The notes: generated from the sequence alone by a model not told the origin. A DNA stretch of 64,000 bases from Clostridiales bacterium (GCA_012840355.1 DULN01000001.1:124001-188000); one strand, 5' to 3'. Shown: positions 46,214 through 54,373, numbered from the stretch's first letter. Translations and numbers: made by a program.

Positions 46214-46704
46214 TATATGACCCAAGCTTTTCCGCCTGCTTTACAGGACACCGAAACTTAGAAGGCGCGCCGCTGGACCTTCTTGTTTCCGCCCTAGAGC
46301 GCCGTATCCGCAACCTTTACGAGCGCGGGATAACGCATTTTTATGCCGGCGGGGCGCTGGGGTTTGACATGCTCGCCTCGGTGACGCTGCTCAACCTTAA
46401 AAACGAGCTGCCCGGGCTTACCCTTTCGATTGTGCTACCCTGCCGCGGTCATACAAAGGGCTGGAGCCCTGCCGACGTCGCGCTGTTTGAGCGTATTTCA
46501 GCGCGCGCCGACGAAACTTTATGCCTTGCCGATACCTATCGGCCGGGCTGCATGAGCGCGCGCAACAGGTATATGGTGGAGAGAAGCTCAGTATGCCTGT
46601 GCTACTTAATATATGCCACCGGTGGAACCGCTTATACGGTCGGCTATGCCCGCCGTCGCGGTCTTTTAATTGTGAATTTGGCAAAGGAGCTTTATATGCC
46701 ATGA
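46210..46704 (+). CDS. SLOG family protein (DUF1273/YpsA-like)
   Basis: A 164-residue Rossmann-like SLOG protein. Typical marks are CFTGHRNL near residue 9 and the nucleotide-loop FYAGGALGFDMLAS near 44. LPCRGHTKGW, SARNRYMVERSSVCLCYL near 117 and the Gly-rich GGTAYTVGYA also fit. SLOG proteins bind nucleotide-derived ligands, and YpsA of Bacillus affects cell division by an unclear route. It shares ATGA overlaps with both neighbours, which shows tight operon organisation. Confidence 0.88.
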   Translation: MIYDPSFSACFTGHRNLEGAPLDLLVSALERRIRNLYERGITHFYAGGALGFDMLASVTLLNLKNELPGLTLSIVLPCRGHTKGWSPADVALFERISARADETLCLADTYRPGCMSARNRYMVERSSVCLCYLIYATGGTAYTVGYARRRGLLIVNLAKELYMP

Positions 46705-47309
46705 TAAAAGCAAAATGGCACAAAGCGGCAATAGTTTTAGCTTTGTTTGTTTTTGCATCTTTTATGCTAACGATGCTCGGCGGCTGCAAAAAAGAAGAGG
46801 AACCGGGCCCGCCCGACGATGTAATACTGGCGAGGCTTGCGGAGATTTTGCCGCTGTCGCAACAGCTTAACGAGATATTTGTCGGCAAAGGGCTGCCCCC
46901 TACCGACAAAGCGGTAAAAAGCGAGTATAACATAGGGCCCGAGTATTTCGAGGTAGCAGAGGACGCGCCATACCGCGACATGGCTTCGCTGAAGGCGGCA
47001 GCTGAAAGCGTTTACTCAAAAGATTACCTTAAATCCGTATATATAATGGCGTTTGAAGGCCATGAAGAGGAAAAGATCACGCCGCGCTATAAAGAGGTGG
47101 GCGGCGTGCTGTTCGTCGACATCAACTGGCAAGCACTCGAACTGCGCACTGAGATCGACCTTTCTACGGCGAAGGTAGTTGAGTCTACCGCAAAAAAAGT
47201 AAAGATAGATGTCAAGTATACCCTGCGCGGCACCGACGAAAGCGGCACCATGACTTTGGTTATGGTAAACCAAGACGGCCTTTGGGTGCTTGACGGGCCG
47301 ACTTTCTAA
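46701..47309 (+). CDS. Unknown lipoprotein
   Basis: A 202-residue lipoprotein: signal peptide with lipobox (LTMLGGC, Cys near residue 29), then a charged linker KKEEEPGPPDD and a mixed alpha/beta domain of 160 residues. I do not recognise the domain. Its layout (helical start, SVYSKDYLKSVYIMAFEG in the middle, Thr/Lys-rich strands at the end, LWVLDGPTF) is like small periplasmic-type domains such as NTF2-like or IseA-like folds, but I cannot claim either. ATG overlaps the SLOG stop, with AAAGGAG upstream. Confidence 0.75.
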   Translation: MIKAKWHKAAIVLALFVFASFMLTMLGGCKKEEEPGPPDDVILARLAEILPLSQQLNEIFVGKGLPPTDKAVKSEYNIGPEYFEVAEDAPYRDMASLKAAAESVYSKDYLKSVYIMAFEGHEEEKITPRYKEVGGVLFVDINWQALELRTEIDLSTAKVVESTAKKVKIDVKYTLRGTDESGTMTLVMVNQDGLWVLDGPTF

Positions 47310-47368
47310 GCGTGCCTTTGATATAAGCGAAATTGCGGGCATCCGCTATAAAACAAAGGAGACCGAAA

Positions 47369-48295
47369 ATGTCACGGCGTATAATCGCTTTTGCGGCTTT
47401 GTTTGCCATCATCCTGCCGGTAGTTTCCGCGTGCGGGTCAATTGGCGCAGGCGAAGAGTCTACGCCCCTGACGATAGTTTCGGGCGGGTCGACCGAATAT
47501 GTCATCGTGCGCAACGATCTTTACAGCCCTGACAACCTATCCGTCCGCTCCGCGGTCGACCTCAGGCGCGCCATACTCGCGGCGACCGGCGCCGAGATCT
47601 CGCTCAAAACCGACTGGGACGGCCAAGAGGACAACACCGCGCGCAAGGAAATCCTCGTCGGCGACACCAACCGGCAGGAAAGCAAAGACGCGCTTGAGAA
47701 GATCACCGGCGACCAGTTTATTATAAAAGTCTACGGCGACGGCACCAAAATTGTCATAACCGGCAAAGACGAGTTCGGGACGGCGGCTGCGGTGCGGTAT
47801 TTTTGCGAAAACTTTGTAGGCTACCGCTCGGAAACCGAATATGAGCAAAAAGACGAGGTTGTAATCCCGCTTGAGCTTGAGGTAATCAGCACCTACATAG
47901 AAATAGCGAGCAGCGACGGCGGGATTATCCCCGGCAGCTCCGAAGAAGCCTCGCTTATTTGGCAAGAAGCCGGCACGGTCGAAGCCGGCAGGCGGATGCT
48001 CTCGCGCACCGACGTGCTTATATATAAGCTGAACGGCAAGCGCGGCAAAGGATATACGCTCGAGCTTGACATTGAAGGAGAGTATTACGTCACCGTATCA
48101 CCGGACGGCAAAACTTACTCCCGGCTTTTCTCGCACTCCGACAACGGATATGCGACAGCGCGGGGCAAATACAGCGCTGACGTGACACAGTATTTTGCCG
48201 ATTCCGATACACTTAACGTCCGCATTAGCGACTATAACCCCACCGACGGAATGAGCCCGATTATCTACTCGGTAAACCTAATTGAGAAAAACTAA
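47369..48295 (+). CDS. Lipoprotein with GH67/DUF4838-type N-terminal domain
   Basis: A 308-residue lipoprotein (lipobox LPVVSAC, Cys near residue 22). Residues 40-165 resemble the N-terminal domain found on alpha-glucuronidases and DUF4838 proteins: a YVIVRND strand, AVDLRRAILAATGAEISL and the clear KEILVGDTNRQES. The C-terminal half looks like a beta-sandwich (YTLELDIEGEYYVTVSPDG). The catalytic barrel expected between them is absent, so it is probably a carbohydrate-binding surface protein. AAGGAG lies upstream. The 59-base gap before it shows no terminator, so it is likely the fourth gene of the operon. Confidence 0.75.
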   Translation: MSRRIIAFAALFAIILPVVSACGSIGAGEESTPLTIVSGGSTEYVIVRNDLYSPDNLSVRSAVDLRRAILAATGAEISLKTDWDGQEDNTARKEILVGDTNRQESKDALEKITGDQFIIKVYGDGTKIVITGKDEFGTAAAVRYFCENFVGYRSETEYEQKDEVVIPLELEVISTYIEIASSDGGIIPGSSEEASLIWQEAGTVEAGRRMLSRTDVLIYKLNGKRGKGYTLELDIEGEYYVTVSPDGKTYSRLFSHSDNGYATARGKYSADVTQYFADSDTLNVRISDYNPTDGMSPIIYSVNLIEKN

Positions 48296-48303
48296 AATAT
48301 TAT

Positions 48304-48333
48304 AAAGCCGCCCGTATCCCGGGCGGCTTTATT
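48304..48333 (+). terminator. Terminator between the lipoprotein operon and cobB
   Basis: AAAGCCGCCCG (48304-48314) pairs with CGGGCGGCTTT (48320-48330). The genes on either side converge. Confidence 0.85.
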
Positions 48334-48336
48334 GCT

Positions 48337-49092
48337 TTATTCCGCCAGCTGCCGCGCTATTTCGGCGGCGTCGCCGTATATTGCAAAGTCCGCGTATCTG
48401 TCAAGCGGAGTCGGGTCGCGGTTTATCACCGCGAGCACATCGCCCCTAAAATACCCCGTAAACGAGGCGGCAGGGTAGACAGTCAATGAGGTGCCGACCA
48501 CCACCATCGTATCGGCATGCGATATGGCGTCTATCGCCTCGTATATTACATTCTCGTCAAGCGGCTCCTCGTATAGCACCACATCCGGCCTGACCATCCC
48601 ACCGCAGTCGCAATGCGGAACGCCGGATGTGCTTAAAATGTACTCAAGCCCGTAGCGCTTGCCGCAGCGCACGCAATAGTTACGAGCGACGGCGCCGTGC
48701 AGCTCGATTACATGCGTGCTGCCCGCCGCGCTGTGCAGCCCGTCTATATTCTGCGTGACGACGTCGACGTGCCGGCTGGGGCTTTCGAGTTTTGCAAAGT
48801 ATATATGCGCGCCGTTAGGCTTGGCGTCCGGGTACACCAGCCGCGAGCGGTAAAACTCGAAAAACAGCTCGGGCCTAAGCTCCAAAAACGAGTGCGATAT
48901 AATCTGCTCGGGGCTATACCCCTCAAGCCCTGGCTGATTATAAATTCCGTCCGCCGAGCGGAAATCCGGTATGCCCGATGGGCAGCTTATGCCCGCGCCG
49001 GAAAACACGCACAGCCTGCGGCTGCGCGCAATGGCGGCTTTTAGCCCCTCTATCTGCTTTTTTAGCTCTCCATCATGCTCGCCGTTTGCCAT
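48337..49092 (-). CDS. cobB: Sir2-type NAD-dependent protein deacylase
   Basis: A 251-residue sirtuin that removes acyl groups from lysines using NAD. NAD-binding blocks are FSGAGISCPSGIPDFRS near residue 30 and VVTQNIDGLH near 112. The catalytic His is in ELHGAVARNYC near 130. The zinc ligands are C-x2-C (CVRCG) and the close pair CDC in PHCDCGG. VVGTSLTVYPAA near 200 completes the fold. It lies 20 bases downstream of rqcH and is probably cotranscribed. Confidence 0.95.
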   Translation of the reverse strand: MANGEHDGELKKQIEGLKAAIARSRRLCVFSGAGISCPSGIPDFRSADGIYNQPGLEGYSPEQIISHSFLELRPELFFEFYRSRLVYPDAKPNGAHIYFAKLESPSRHVDVVTQNIDGLHSAAGSTHVIELHGAVARNYCVRCGKRYGLEYILSTSGVPHCDCGGMVRPDVVLYEEPLDENVIYEAIDAISHADTMVVVGTSLTVYPAASFTGYFRGDVLAVINRDPTPLDRYADFAIYGDAAEIARQLAE

Positions 49093-49112
49093 TTGCCATA
49101 TCGCCTCAATTT

Positions 49113-50885
49113 TTATTCAATTTTTAGTTTTTCGCAAAGCTCCTTGTCGGGCGCTACAAATGCGGTGCGGTTTGTTTTATAGGTCACATAGCCCGGCTTT
49201 GACCCGGGCGGCTTTTTGACGTTTTTTACTTGCGTGTAATCGACCGGCGCAAGCACACCTTCGGCCGCCTTGGAGTGCGTCGCGGCAATAATCGCCGCTT
49301 CCGTGAGGTCCCGGTCGCTCGGCTCCTTGCCTTCGCAGAGAAGGACAACGTGCGAGCCGGGCATACCTTTCACATGCATCCAAATGTCGCCCTTTGATGC
49401 AAGCTTAAATGTCACATAGTCGTTTTGTATATTGTTTTTGCCACAAAGCACAAAAAACCCGCCCGTTGTACGATACCGCATGGGCTTTGGCTGAGCGGGC
49501 TTTTGCACAACGTAGCCCTTCATTTTCGACGCGTAGCCCGCCTCGTAAAGCTCCCGCCTTATCTCGTCTAGCTCCGCCTCGCTGCGCGCCCTTGAAAGCG
49601 CGTCGGCGACGCTAGAGATATACTCGAGTTCCTCGCGCGCAATCCTTATCTGCTCGGTTAGCGCAGCCTCGGCTGTTTTCGCCTTCGCGTATTTTTTATA
49701 AAATTTTTGCGCATTTTGCGCCGGCGTAAGGTGAGGGTCAATCTCCACCGTCACCTCACTTGGCGGGTCGGTCGAGTAATCAATAAGCGACACGACTTTA
49801 TCCCCAGGCTTGAGCCTGTAGAGGTTTGCGGTAATAAGGTCGCCCATCGCTTTGTATTTGTCCTTGTCCGCACAGGCGGCAAGGTCTGCCTCCTGCAGCG
49901 CGATTTTCCTTGTAAGCCTTGCCTCGGCGCTTGAGATTATGCGGTGCAAGTCCGCCGCGCGCTGCCTGTAGCGTTCCGCCATGTCGCGCTCGGCGAAAAA
50001 CGCGTCCATCATCTCGCCGAAGCTCGGGTACTCGACCACTTTGTACGGCTCGCCGTAATGGGTCAGCGGCAAAAACGAGTATTCAACCTGCTCGCCCGAC
50101 TCTTTTTTCACCGCATATGGCGCCACTCTGCCTTTAATTATGTCTACAACAATGCCCGAGAACACTTCCCAAAGCCGTTCGGCGCCACCGCCGCGTGCGC
50201 GGTGGGCTATCTCGCGCGCCACTACGCCCGATATGCCGTAATAGTATGCCATTATAAACTTGTCGTCGGGCAGCTCCGACTGCTCTCGCAGGCTTATAAA
50301 CACATCCCGCTCGGCTTCAAGGGGGTTAAGCTTATACCTTGTCCCCTCAGCCGGGCCAAGCACTGCCGAGGCGTCCGCCGTCATTGCCTGAAGCGGCGGT
50401 ACCGTATAGCGCAACCCCGGCATTATCTGCCTGATTTTGCTGTCTGAAAAATCTATTATCTTCAGCGCGCCTATTATCTTGTCGTCCTCGTCGGTCAATA
50501 TTATGTCTGAGTAGCGACCCATCAACTCCGCGATGAGGTGCGCCCTGCCGGTAAATCCAAGCTCGTCACGCGTGTCGAAGGTAAGGCGCACCGCGCGCTC
50601 GAAACCTATCTGTTCTATCGAAACAAGCCTTGCGCCCGAAAGGTGCTTGCGCAATAGCTGGCAGAACATCGGCGGAACCTTTGGAGACTCGTCGGAGCGC
50701 TTTGTAATTTGTATGCGTGGCGCGTTTGAGCCGGCATTTATAAGGAGCCTATAGTCTTCCCTTCCCGCCCGAAACTCCAGCACCACGGCGTCGCGGTCGG
50801 GCTGCGTCACACGCTCGACCCGCGCTCCGCATAGCGGCGCAAGCTCGTGCGTCACTGCGGCTAGGAAACCCGCGTCAAACGGCAT
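49113..50885 (-). CDS. rqcH: Ribosome quality control protein RqcH (NFACT family)
   Basis: A 590-residue NFACT protein, the bacterial Rqc2 homologue, which adds C-terminal alanine tails to stalled nascent chains on the large ribosomal subunit. NFACT-N starts MPFDAGFLAAVTHELAPL. A long coiled coil lies near 290-440. The C-terminal NFACT-R domain has YRTTGGFFVLCGKNNIQNDY and DIWMHVKGMPGSHVVL near 500-525. Older annotations call it a fibronectin-binding protein. The start has AAAGGAC upstream. Promoter at 50922-50951. Confidence 0.95.
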   Translation of the reverse strand: MPFDAGFLAAVTHELAPLCGARVERVTQPDRDAVVLEFRAGREDYRLLINAGSNAPRIQITKRSDESPKVPPMFCQLLRKHLSGARLVSIEQIGFERAVRLTFDTRDELGFTGRAHLIAELMGRYSDIILTDEDDKIIGALKIIDFSDSKIRQIMPGLRYTVPPLQAMTADASAVLGPAEGTRYKLNPLEAERDVFISLREQSELPDDKFIMAYYYGISGVVAREIAHRARGGGAERLWEVFSGIVVDIIKGRVAPYAVKKESGEQVEYSFLPLTHYGEPYKVVEYPSFGEMMDAFFAERDMAERYRQRAADLHRIISSAEARLTRKIALQEADLAACADKDKYKAMGDLITANLYRLKPGDKVVSLIDYSTDPPSEVTVEIDPHLTPAQNAQKFYKKYAKAKTAEAALTEQIRIAREELEYISSVADALSRARSEAELDEIRRELYEAGYASKMKGYVVQKPAQPKPMRYRTTGGFFVLCGKNNIQNDYVTFKLASKGDIWMHVKGMPGSHVVLLCEGKEPSDRDLTEAAIIAATHSKAAEGVLAPVDYTQVKNVKKPPGSKPGYVTYKTNRTAFVAPDKELCEKLKIE

Positions 50886-50921
50886 TTAGATGTCCTTTCT
50901 TTATAGATAATTCTTGTTTTC

Positions 50922-50951
50922 ATTATAGCACCCCTACCCCCCTTTTATCAA
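50922..50951 (-). promoter_or_regulatory. rqcH promoter
   Basis: Minus strand TTGATA (50946-50951), an 18-base G-rich spacer, TATAAT (50922-50927). Confidence 0.8.
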
Positions 50952-50959
50952 GTGTTTTG

Positions 50960-50989
50960 TTGACAAGCCAAGAGCATAGGCTTTATAAT
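50960..50989 (+). promoter_or_regulatory. Glycerate kinase promoter
   Basis: TTGACA (50960-50965), 18 bases, TATAAT (50984-50989). Its -35 box is only 8 bases from the divergent rqcH -35 box. Confidence 0.88.
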
Positions 50990-51021
50990 AAAGTCTAATA
51001 CTATAGCCTGGACGGTGCGCA

Positions 51022-52194
51022 ATGTCTCGTAATATCGTCGTCATCCCCGACTCGTTTAAGGGCAGCGCGAGCTCTACCGAGCTTTGCGAGTGGATTAAAG
51101 GCGCTCTTTTGGAAAACCTACCAGGCTCAAATGTGCACGCTATACCCGTCGCCGACGGGGGCGAGGGCACGGTCGACGCTTTCGCTAAAGCGGCTGTGGG
51201 CTGGGAAGGTGCGACGGTGAAAAGACAGACCGCTTTGGTCTGCGGCCGCTTGCCCGGCGAGCGAGTGCTTGCCGAGTTTGCCATTATCGAGCGCGGCGGC
51301 AAAAAGCACGCCATAATCGAGACAGCAAGCTGCGCGGGGTTAGCAAGTGGTTATAGCCCGCTTTACACAACGACGTACGGCATCGGCGAGCAGATCCGAG
51401 AGGCTATAAAGCACGGCTGCACACAGATAACGGTCGGTCTTGGCGGCTCATGCACGAACGACGGCGGCACGGGGCTTGCCGCGGCGCTCGGCGTGCGGTT
51501 TTATGACAAAAGCGGCTGCGAGTTTGTGCCGGTTGGCTCGACGCTCTCGGAAATTTCCGATATAGACGTCTCCGCCGCGCGCGAGCTGCTTTCGGGCGTG
51601 CGGCTTTCCGCTATGTGCGACGTCGATAACCCCACAGTCGGAGAGCGCGGCGCGGCATATGTCTTTGCGCCGCAGAAAGGCGCGCGGCAAGACGAGCTGC
51701 CGCTGCTCGACGCCGGCCTTCGCGATCTCTGCGATGTAATATCCCGCCGGCTTGGGATTGACGTCTCGGATTTGCCGGGCGGGGGCGCTGCGGGCGGGAT
51801 GGGCGCCGGGATGCATGCTCTGCTAGGAGCCGAGCTGCGGCCCGGGATTGACACGCTGCTTGACGTAGTATGCTTTGACGAGCTTTTGTGTGGCGTCGAT
51901 TTTGCCATTACCGGCGAGGGTAAACTAGACAAACAAAGCCTTTCCGGCAAAGCGGCTATAGGCGTCGCGCGCAGGTGTAAGGCTCATGGGGTTCCGGTCA
52001 TAATTCTGGCTGGCGGGGTTGAGCTTGACGAGGAGGGGCTTCTTTCCGTCTATAGTGAAGGCGTCACCGCCATATTTGCGATAAACCGGCTGCCCGAGCC
52101 GTTTGAGACGGCAAGGCTCCGCGTGCGCGAAAATGTGACACAAACCGTGGGCGACATAGCGCGCCTTATTGCCGCGCTGTGCAATAAAAAGTGA
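51022..52194 (+). CDS. Glycerate kinase
   Basis: A 390-residue type II glycerate kinase (GarK/GlxK family) that phosphorylates D-glycerate for entry into lower glycolysis. The start NIVVIPDSFKGSASSTELCE, the block PVADGGEGTVDAF near 38, VGLGGSCTNDGGTG near 140, GGGAAGGMGAGM near 252 and DFAITGEGKLDKQSLSGKA near 295 are all typical. Length is standard. It is a single gene with its own promoter. The ribosome site is weak (GGACGGTGCGC). Confidence 0.95.
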   Translation: MSRNIVVIPDSFKGSASSTELCEWIKGALLENLPGSNVHAIPVADGGEGTVDAFAKAAVGWEGATVKRQTALVCGRLPGERVLAEFAIIERGGKKHAIIETASCAGLASGYSPLYTTTYGIGEQIREAIKHGCTQITVGLGGSCTNDGGTGLAAALGVRFYDKSGCEFVPVGSTLSEISDIDVSAARELLSGVRLSAMCDVDNPTVGERGAAYVFAPQKGARQDELPLLDAGLRDLCDVISRRLGIDVSDLPGGGAAGGMGAGMHALLGAELRPGIDTLLDVVCFDELLCGVDFAITGEGKLDKQSLSGKAAIGVARRCKAHGVPVIILAGGVELDEEGLLSVYSEGVTAIFAINRLPEPFETARLRVRENVTQTVGDIARLIAALCNKK

Positions 52195-52212
52195 TTCTGC
52201 GCGCTTTTGAAC

Positions 52213-52241
52213 TTGACTTGACGGCTGGAATGTGATATAAT
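52213..52241 (+). promoter_or_regulatory. tRNA-Gln promoter
   Basis: TTGACT (52213-52218), 17 bases, TATAAT (52236-52241), 16 bases before the tRNA. Confidence 0.8.
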
Positions 52242-52257
52242 GTCAAGGTCCATATTT

Positions 52258-52333
52258 AGGGGTGTCGCCAAGCTGGCAAGGCACAGGACTTTGACTCCTG
52301 CATTCGTCGGTTCGAATCCGGCCGCCCCTGCCA
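52258..52333 (+). tRNA. tRNA-Gln (anticodon TTG)
   Basis: The cloverleaf is complete: acceptor AGGGGTG/CGCCCCT with one G-U pair, D-arm GCCA/TGGC, and anticodon stem CAGGA/TCCTG with loop CTTTGAC (anticodon TTG at 52291-52293). The T-arm is GTCGG/CCGGC with loop TTCGAAT. CCA is encoded. Confidence 0.96.
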
Positions 52334-52334
52334 C

Positions 52335-52371
52335 GCGCGTCTCACAATTGTGAGATGCGCTTTTTTATTTT
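52335..52371 (+). terminator. Terminator of tRNA-Gln
   Basis: GCGC-TCTCACAA pairs with TTGTGAGA-GCGC, then TTTTTTATTTT. Confidence 0.93.
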
Positions 52372-52440
52372 GTGCACCCGCTAAAAAGCGCGGCGTATTG
52401 CGGCATCGAATTTTTTTATTTCCCGGGGAATGGGACAAAC

Positions 52441-52520
52441 TTGGGACGATTTTTCCGGTTTTTTACGATATACTGTTATCATGCGCGACGGGTATGGGAA
52501 AACCCGCCGCGTGTTTTTTT
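52441..52520 (+). promoter_or_regulatory. Promoter followed at once by a terminator, upstream of the lysis cassette
   Basis: TTGGGA (52441-52446), 17 bases and TACGAT (52464-52469) form a promoter candidate. About 15 bases later comes a hairpin: CGCG-A-CGGGT (52484-52493) with ACCCG-C-CGCG (52502-52511), then TGTTTTTTT. Either a very short RNA or an attenuator in front of the lysozyme gene. The rest of 52372-52705 holds the second promoter and no gene. Confidence 0.5.
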
Positions 52521-52570
52521 GCCCTGCAGGCCCGCAAAGCTTAAGCCGTGGTCGGCTGTTTTTCCCCATT

Positions 52571-52600
52571 TTCACCATACCTAAAACCCATGCGTATAAT
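52571..52600 (+). promoter_or_regulatory. Second possible promoter of the lysis cassette
   Basis: TTCACC (52571-52576), 18 bases, perfect TATAAT (52595-52600), about 100 bases before the lysozyme start. Confidence 0.5.
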
Positions 52601-52705
52601 GTAACGCGGGCAATGGACACGCCCAAAAGAGCCGACTGCAAAAAGCCGGCTTTGCGCCCGGCAGCCCTACCCAAACCGGAAACTCAAAGCAAAGGAGAGT
52701 GAAAA

Positions 52706-53572
52706 ATGTCCCGCGGAATTGATGTATCCCATCACAACGGCGTAATCGATTGGAAGGCTGTCAAAGCCTCGGGAATCGAGTTCGCGATTATCCGCGCCGG
52801 ATATGGCCAGACAAACGACAGGAATTTTAAAGCCAATATAGAAGGCGCACAAGCCGCCGGCTTGCCTGTCGGAGTTTATTACTTTTCGTATGCCACCAAT
52901 ATTTTAAAAGCCGCAGAAGAAGGCACGCACTGTTGCGAGCTGCTCGCGAAGTATAAAATTGACCTTCCCGTCTTTTACGATTTTGAGTACGAAACCGAGC
53001 TTTATGGCGCGCGATACGGCGTGACGTACAACAAAGAGCTGCGGACCGCGATAATTAAGGCGTTCTGCGAACGCGTGCGGGCTGGCGGCTATACGCCCGG
53101 TATCTATACAAATGTCGACTATATTGTCAGCCGCTTATATTGGGGCGAGCTTTCTGCATACCCGCTTTGGCTCGCGCAATGGCCGCTTGGCACCGGCAAA
53201 AGCATCACGTTTGAGTCGGTGCGCGAAGACTCGGTTAACACCAAATACGGCAAGCCTTCATTCTGGCAGTTTGGCTTCGGCAAGGTTCCGGGAATACCCA
53301 CGGATACCGACCTTAACTTTGGCTACATCCCATTGCCCAAGCGGCAAAACGATGCGCCCGCCGACGATATCAAGCCGGGCGACAAAGTGCGTGTTGTAAA
53401 CACAACTACTTCCGGGAACCTCAAACGCGCAAAGCTTTACGGCAGCGACAAGACCTTTGTAGTGTATTACGACACCTATGACGTGATCGAAAGAAAGGGC
53501 GACCGCGTCGTCATAGGGATTGGGAAAGCCGTCACGGCGGCGGTGGATATACGTGACCTGCGGAAAATCTAA
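52706..53572 (+). CDS. GH25 lysozyme (phage-type endolysin)
   Basis: A 288-residue muramidase that cuts the glycan strands of peptidoglycan. The GH25 barrel covers about 1-200: start GIDVSHHNGVIDWKAVKASG, RAGYGQTNDRNF near 30, the catalytic acidic pair in VFYDFEYE near 92, and PLWLAQWP near 150. A C-terminal SH3-like or wall-binding module follows a short linker (about 220-288, GDKVRVVNTTTSGNLKRAKLYG). There is no signal peptide, so release needs the holin encoded downstream. AAAGGAGAG lies upstream. It overlaps the next gene if that gene starts at the GTG. Confidence 0.93.
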   Translation: MSRGIDVSHHNGVIDWKAVKASGIEFAIIRAGYGQTNDRNFKANIEGAQAAGLPVGVYYFSYATNILKAAEEGTHCCELLAKYKIDLPVFYDFEYETELYGARYGVTYNKELRTAIIKAFCERVRAGGYTPGIYTNVDYIVSRLYWGELSAYPLWLAQWPLGTGKSITFESVREDSVNTKYGKPSFWQFGFGKVPGIPTDTDLNFGYIPLPKRQNDAPADDIKPGDKVRVVNTTTSGNLKRAKLYGSDKTFVVYYDTYDVIERKGDRVVIGIGKAVTAAVDIRDLRKI

Positions 53573-53867
53573 CGGCAACGGGTCGGTCCGCGAGCTGCTC
53601 GGCATGCTGCGCTTTTCAAAAAAGGTTATAATCTTCTCGTTTGTCTCCGTCGTGCTTTTTACGGCGGCAATGACCGTCATTATCGCCTGCGGCGGCGGCG
53701 ACCCGAATGTTTTAATTACGGAGTTTTTCAGCTATTTCAAAATCGAAGGCGGAATACTTGGGCTGCTTAAATTTGTTGAAACGATTATAGACCTGCTTGA
53801 CAAAAAATATTGCGGCACGCGCGGCTCGTTTGATGCCGCTGGAATAAAGAAGGACGAGAAAAAATAA
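53553..53867 (+). CDS. Small membrane protein of the lysis cassette
   Basis: A 104-residue protein with one clear membrane segment (VIIFSFVSVVLFTAAMTVIIA), the block PNVLITEFFSYFKIEGGILG and a Lys/Asp-rich tail. It resembles small membrane proteins encoded next to endolysins in Firmicutes phages and may be a holin partner or antiholin. The function is inferred from context only. I chose the GTG at 53553 (GGTGG upstream, 20-base overlap with the lysozyme). The ATG at 53604 (87 residues) is possible but has no ribosome site. Confidence 0.65.
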   Translation: MTCGKSNGNGSVRELLGMLRFSKKVIIFSFVSVVLFTAAMTVIIACGGGDPNVLITEFFSYFKIEGGILGLLKFVETIIDLLDKKYCGTRGSFDAAGIKKDEKK

Positions 53868-53882
53868 AAAAGGGGATAAAAA

Positions 53883-54266
53883 ATGCTCGAGTTTATTTTA
53901 AACAACATTCCATTCATTTTAACCGCACTGGCTGCGGTTGTGGCATGCATCGTGCTCGCATGGCGCGGGCAAATAGCTAAAATTCGCGACATAATTTTAG
54001 CGCTTTGCGTCGAAGCCGAAATTGTGTACGGGAGCAAAACCGGAGAAATTAAAAAAGCCTCGGTGCTCGAGTCTGTCTACAGGATGCTGCCTGCGTGGGC
54101 TAAGGTGATTATACCGGCGTCCGAGCTTTCAAAGCTCATTGAAGAAGGAAAACGCCGCATGGATGAGCTCGCTTCGGGCAACGAGCGGGTAATGTCGCTT
54201 ATATACGGCTCTCTTTCGGAGCCGAAAAAAGAAGAGGATAAAGTTAAAGAAAAAAACGCCTTATAA
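53883..54266 (+). CDS. Phage holin, LLH family
   Basis: A 127-residue protein with an N-terminal membrane segment (FILTALAAVVACIVLAW, about 11-27). A soluble part typical of LL-H-type holins follows: LCVEAEIVYGSKTGEIKKASVLESVYRMLP split over residues 41-70, then IIPASELSKLIEEG. The tail is Lys/Glu-rich. Such holins let endolysin cross the membrane. Start ATG with AAAAGGGG upstream. It ends the cassette and a terminator follows 8 bases after the stop codon. Confidence 0.88.
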   Translation: MLEFILNNIPFILTALAAVVACIVLAWRGQIAKIRDIILALCVEAEIVYGSKTGEIKKASVLESVYRMLPAWAKVIIPASELSKLIEEGKRRMDELASGNERVMSLIYGSLSEPKKEEDKVKEKNAL

Positions 54267-54271
54267 ACCAT

Positions 54272-54317
54272 AAAAGCGCCGCGCCCTGCTTTTAGCTTGG
54301 GGCTGCGGCGCTTTTTG
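54272..54317 (+). terminator. Terminator of the lysis cassette
   Basis: AAAAGCGCCGC pairs with GCGGCGCTTTTT around a long loop. It also separates the cassette from the convergent tRNA-Lys. Confidence 0.88.
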
Positions 54318-54373
54318 TTTGCGGGCACTTCGGCAAAAAAGCAAGAGCGGCAGGACTAACCTGCCGCTCTTGC

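Noticed and set aside
46521..46700. Longer N-terminus for the unknown lipoprotein
   Set aside because: The upstream part is the SLOG gene in another frame. The signal peptide and AAAGGAG site support the ATG at 46701.
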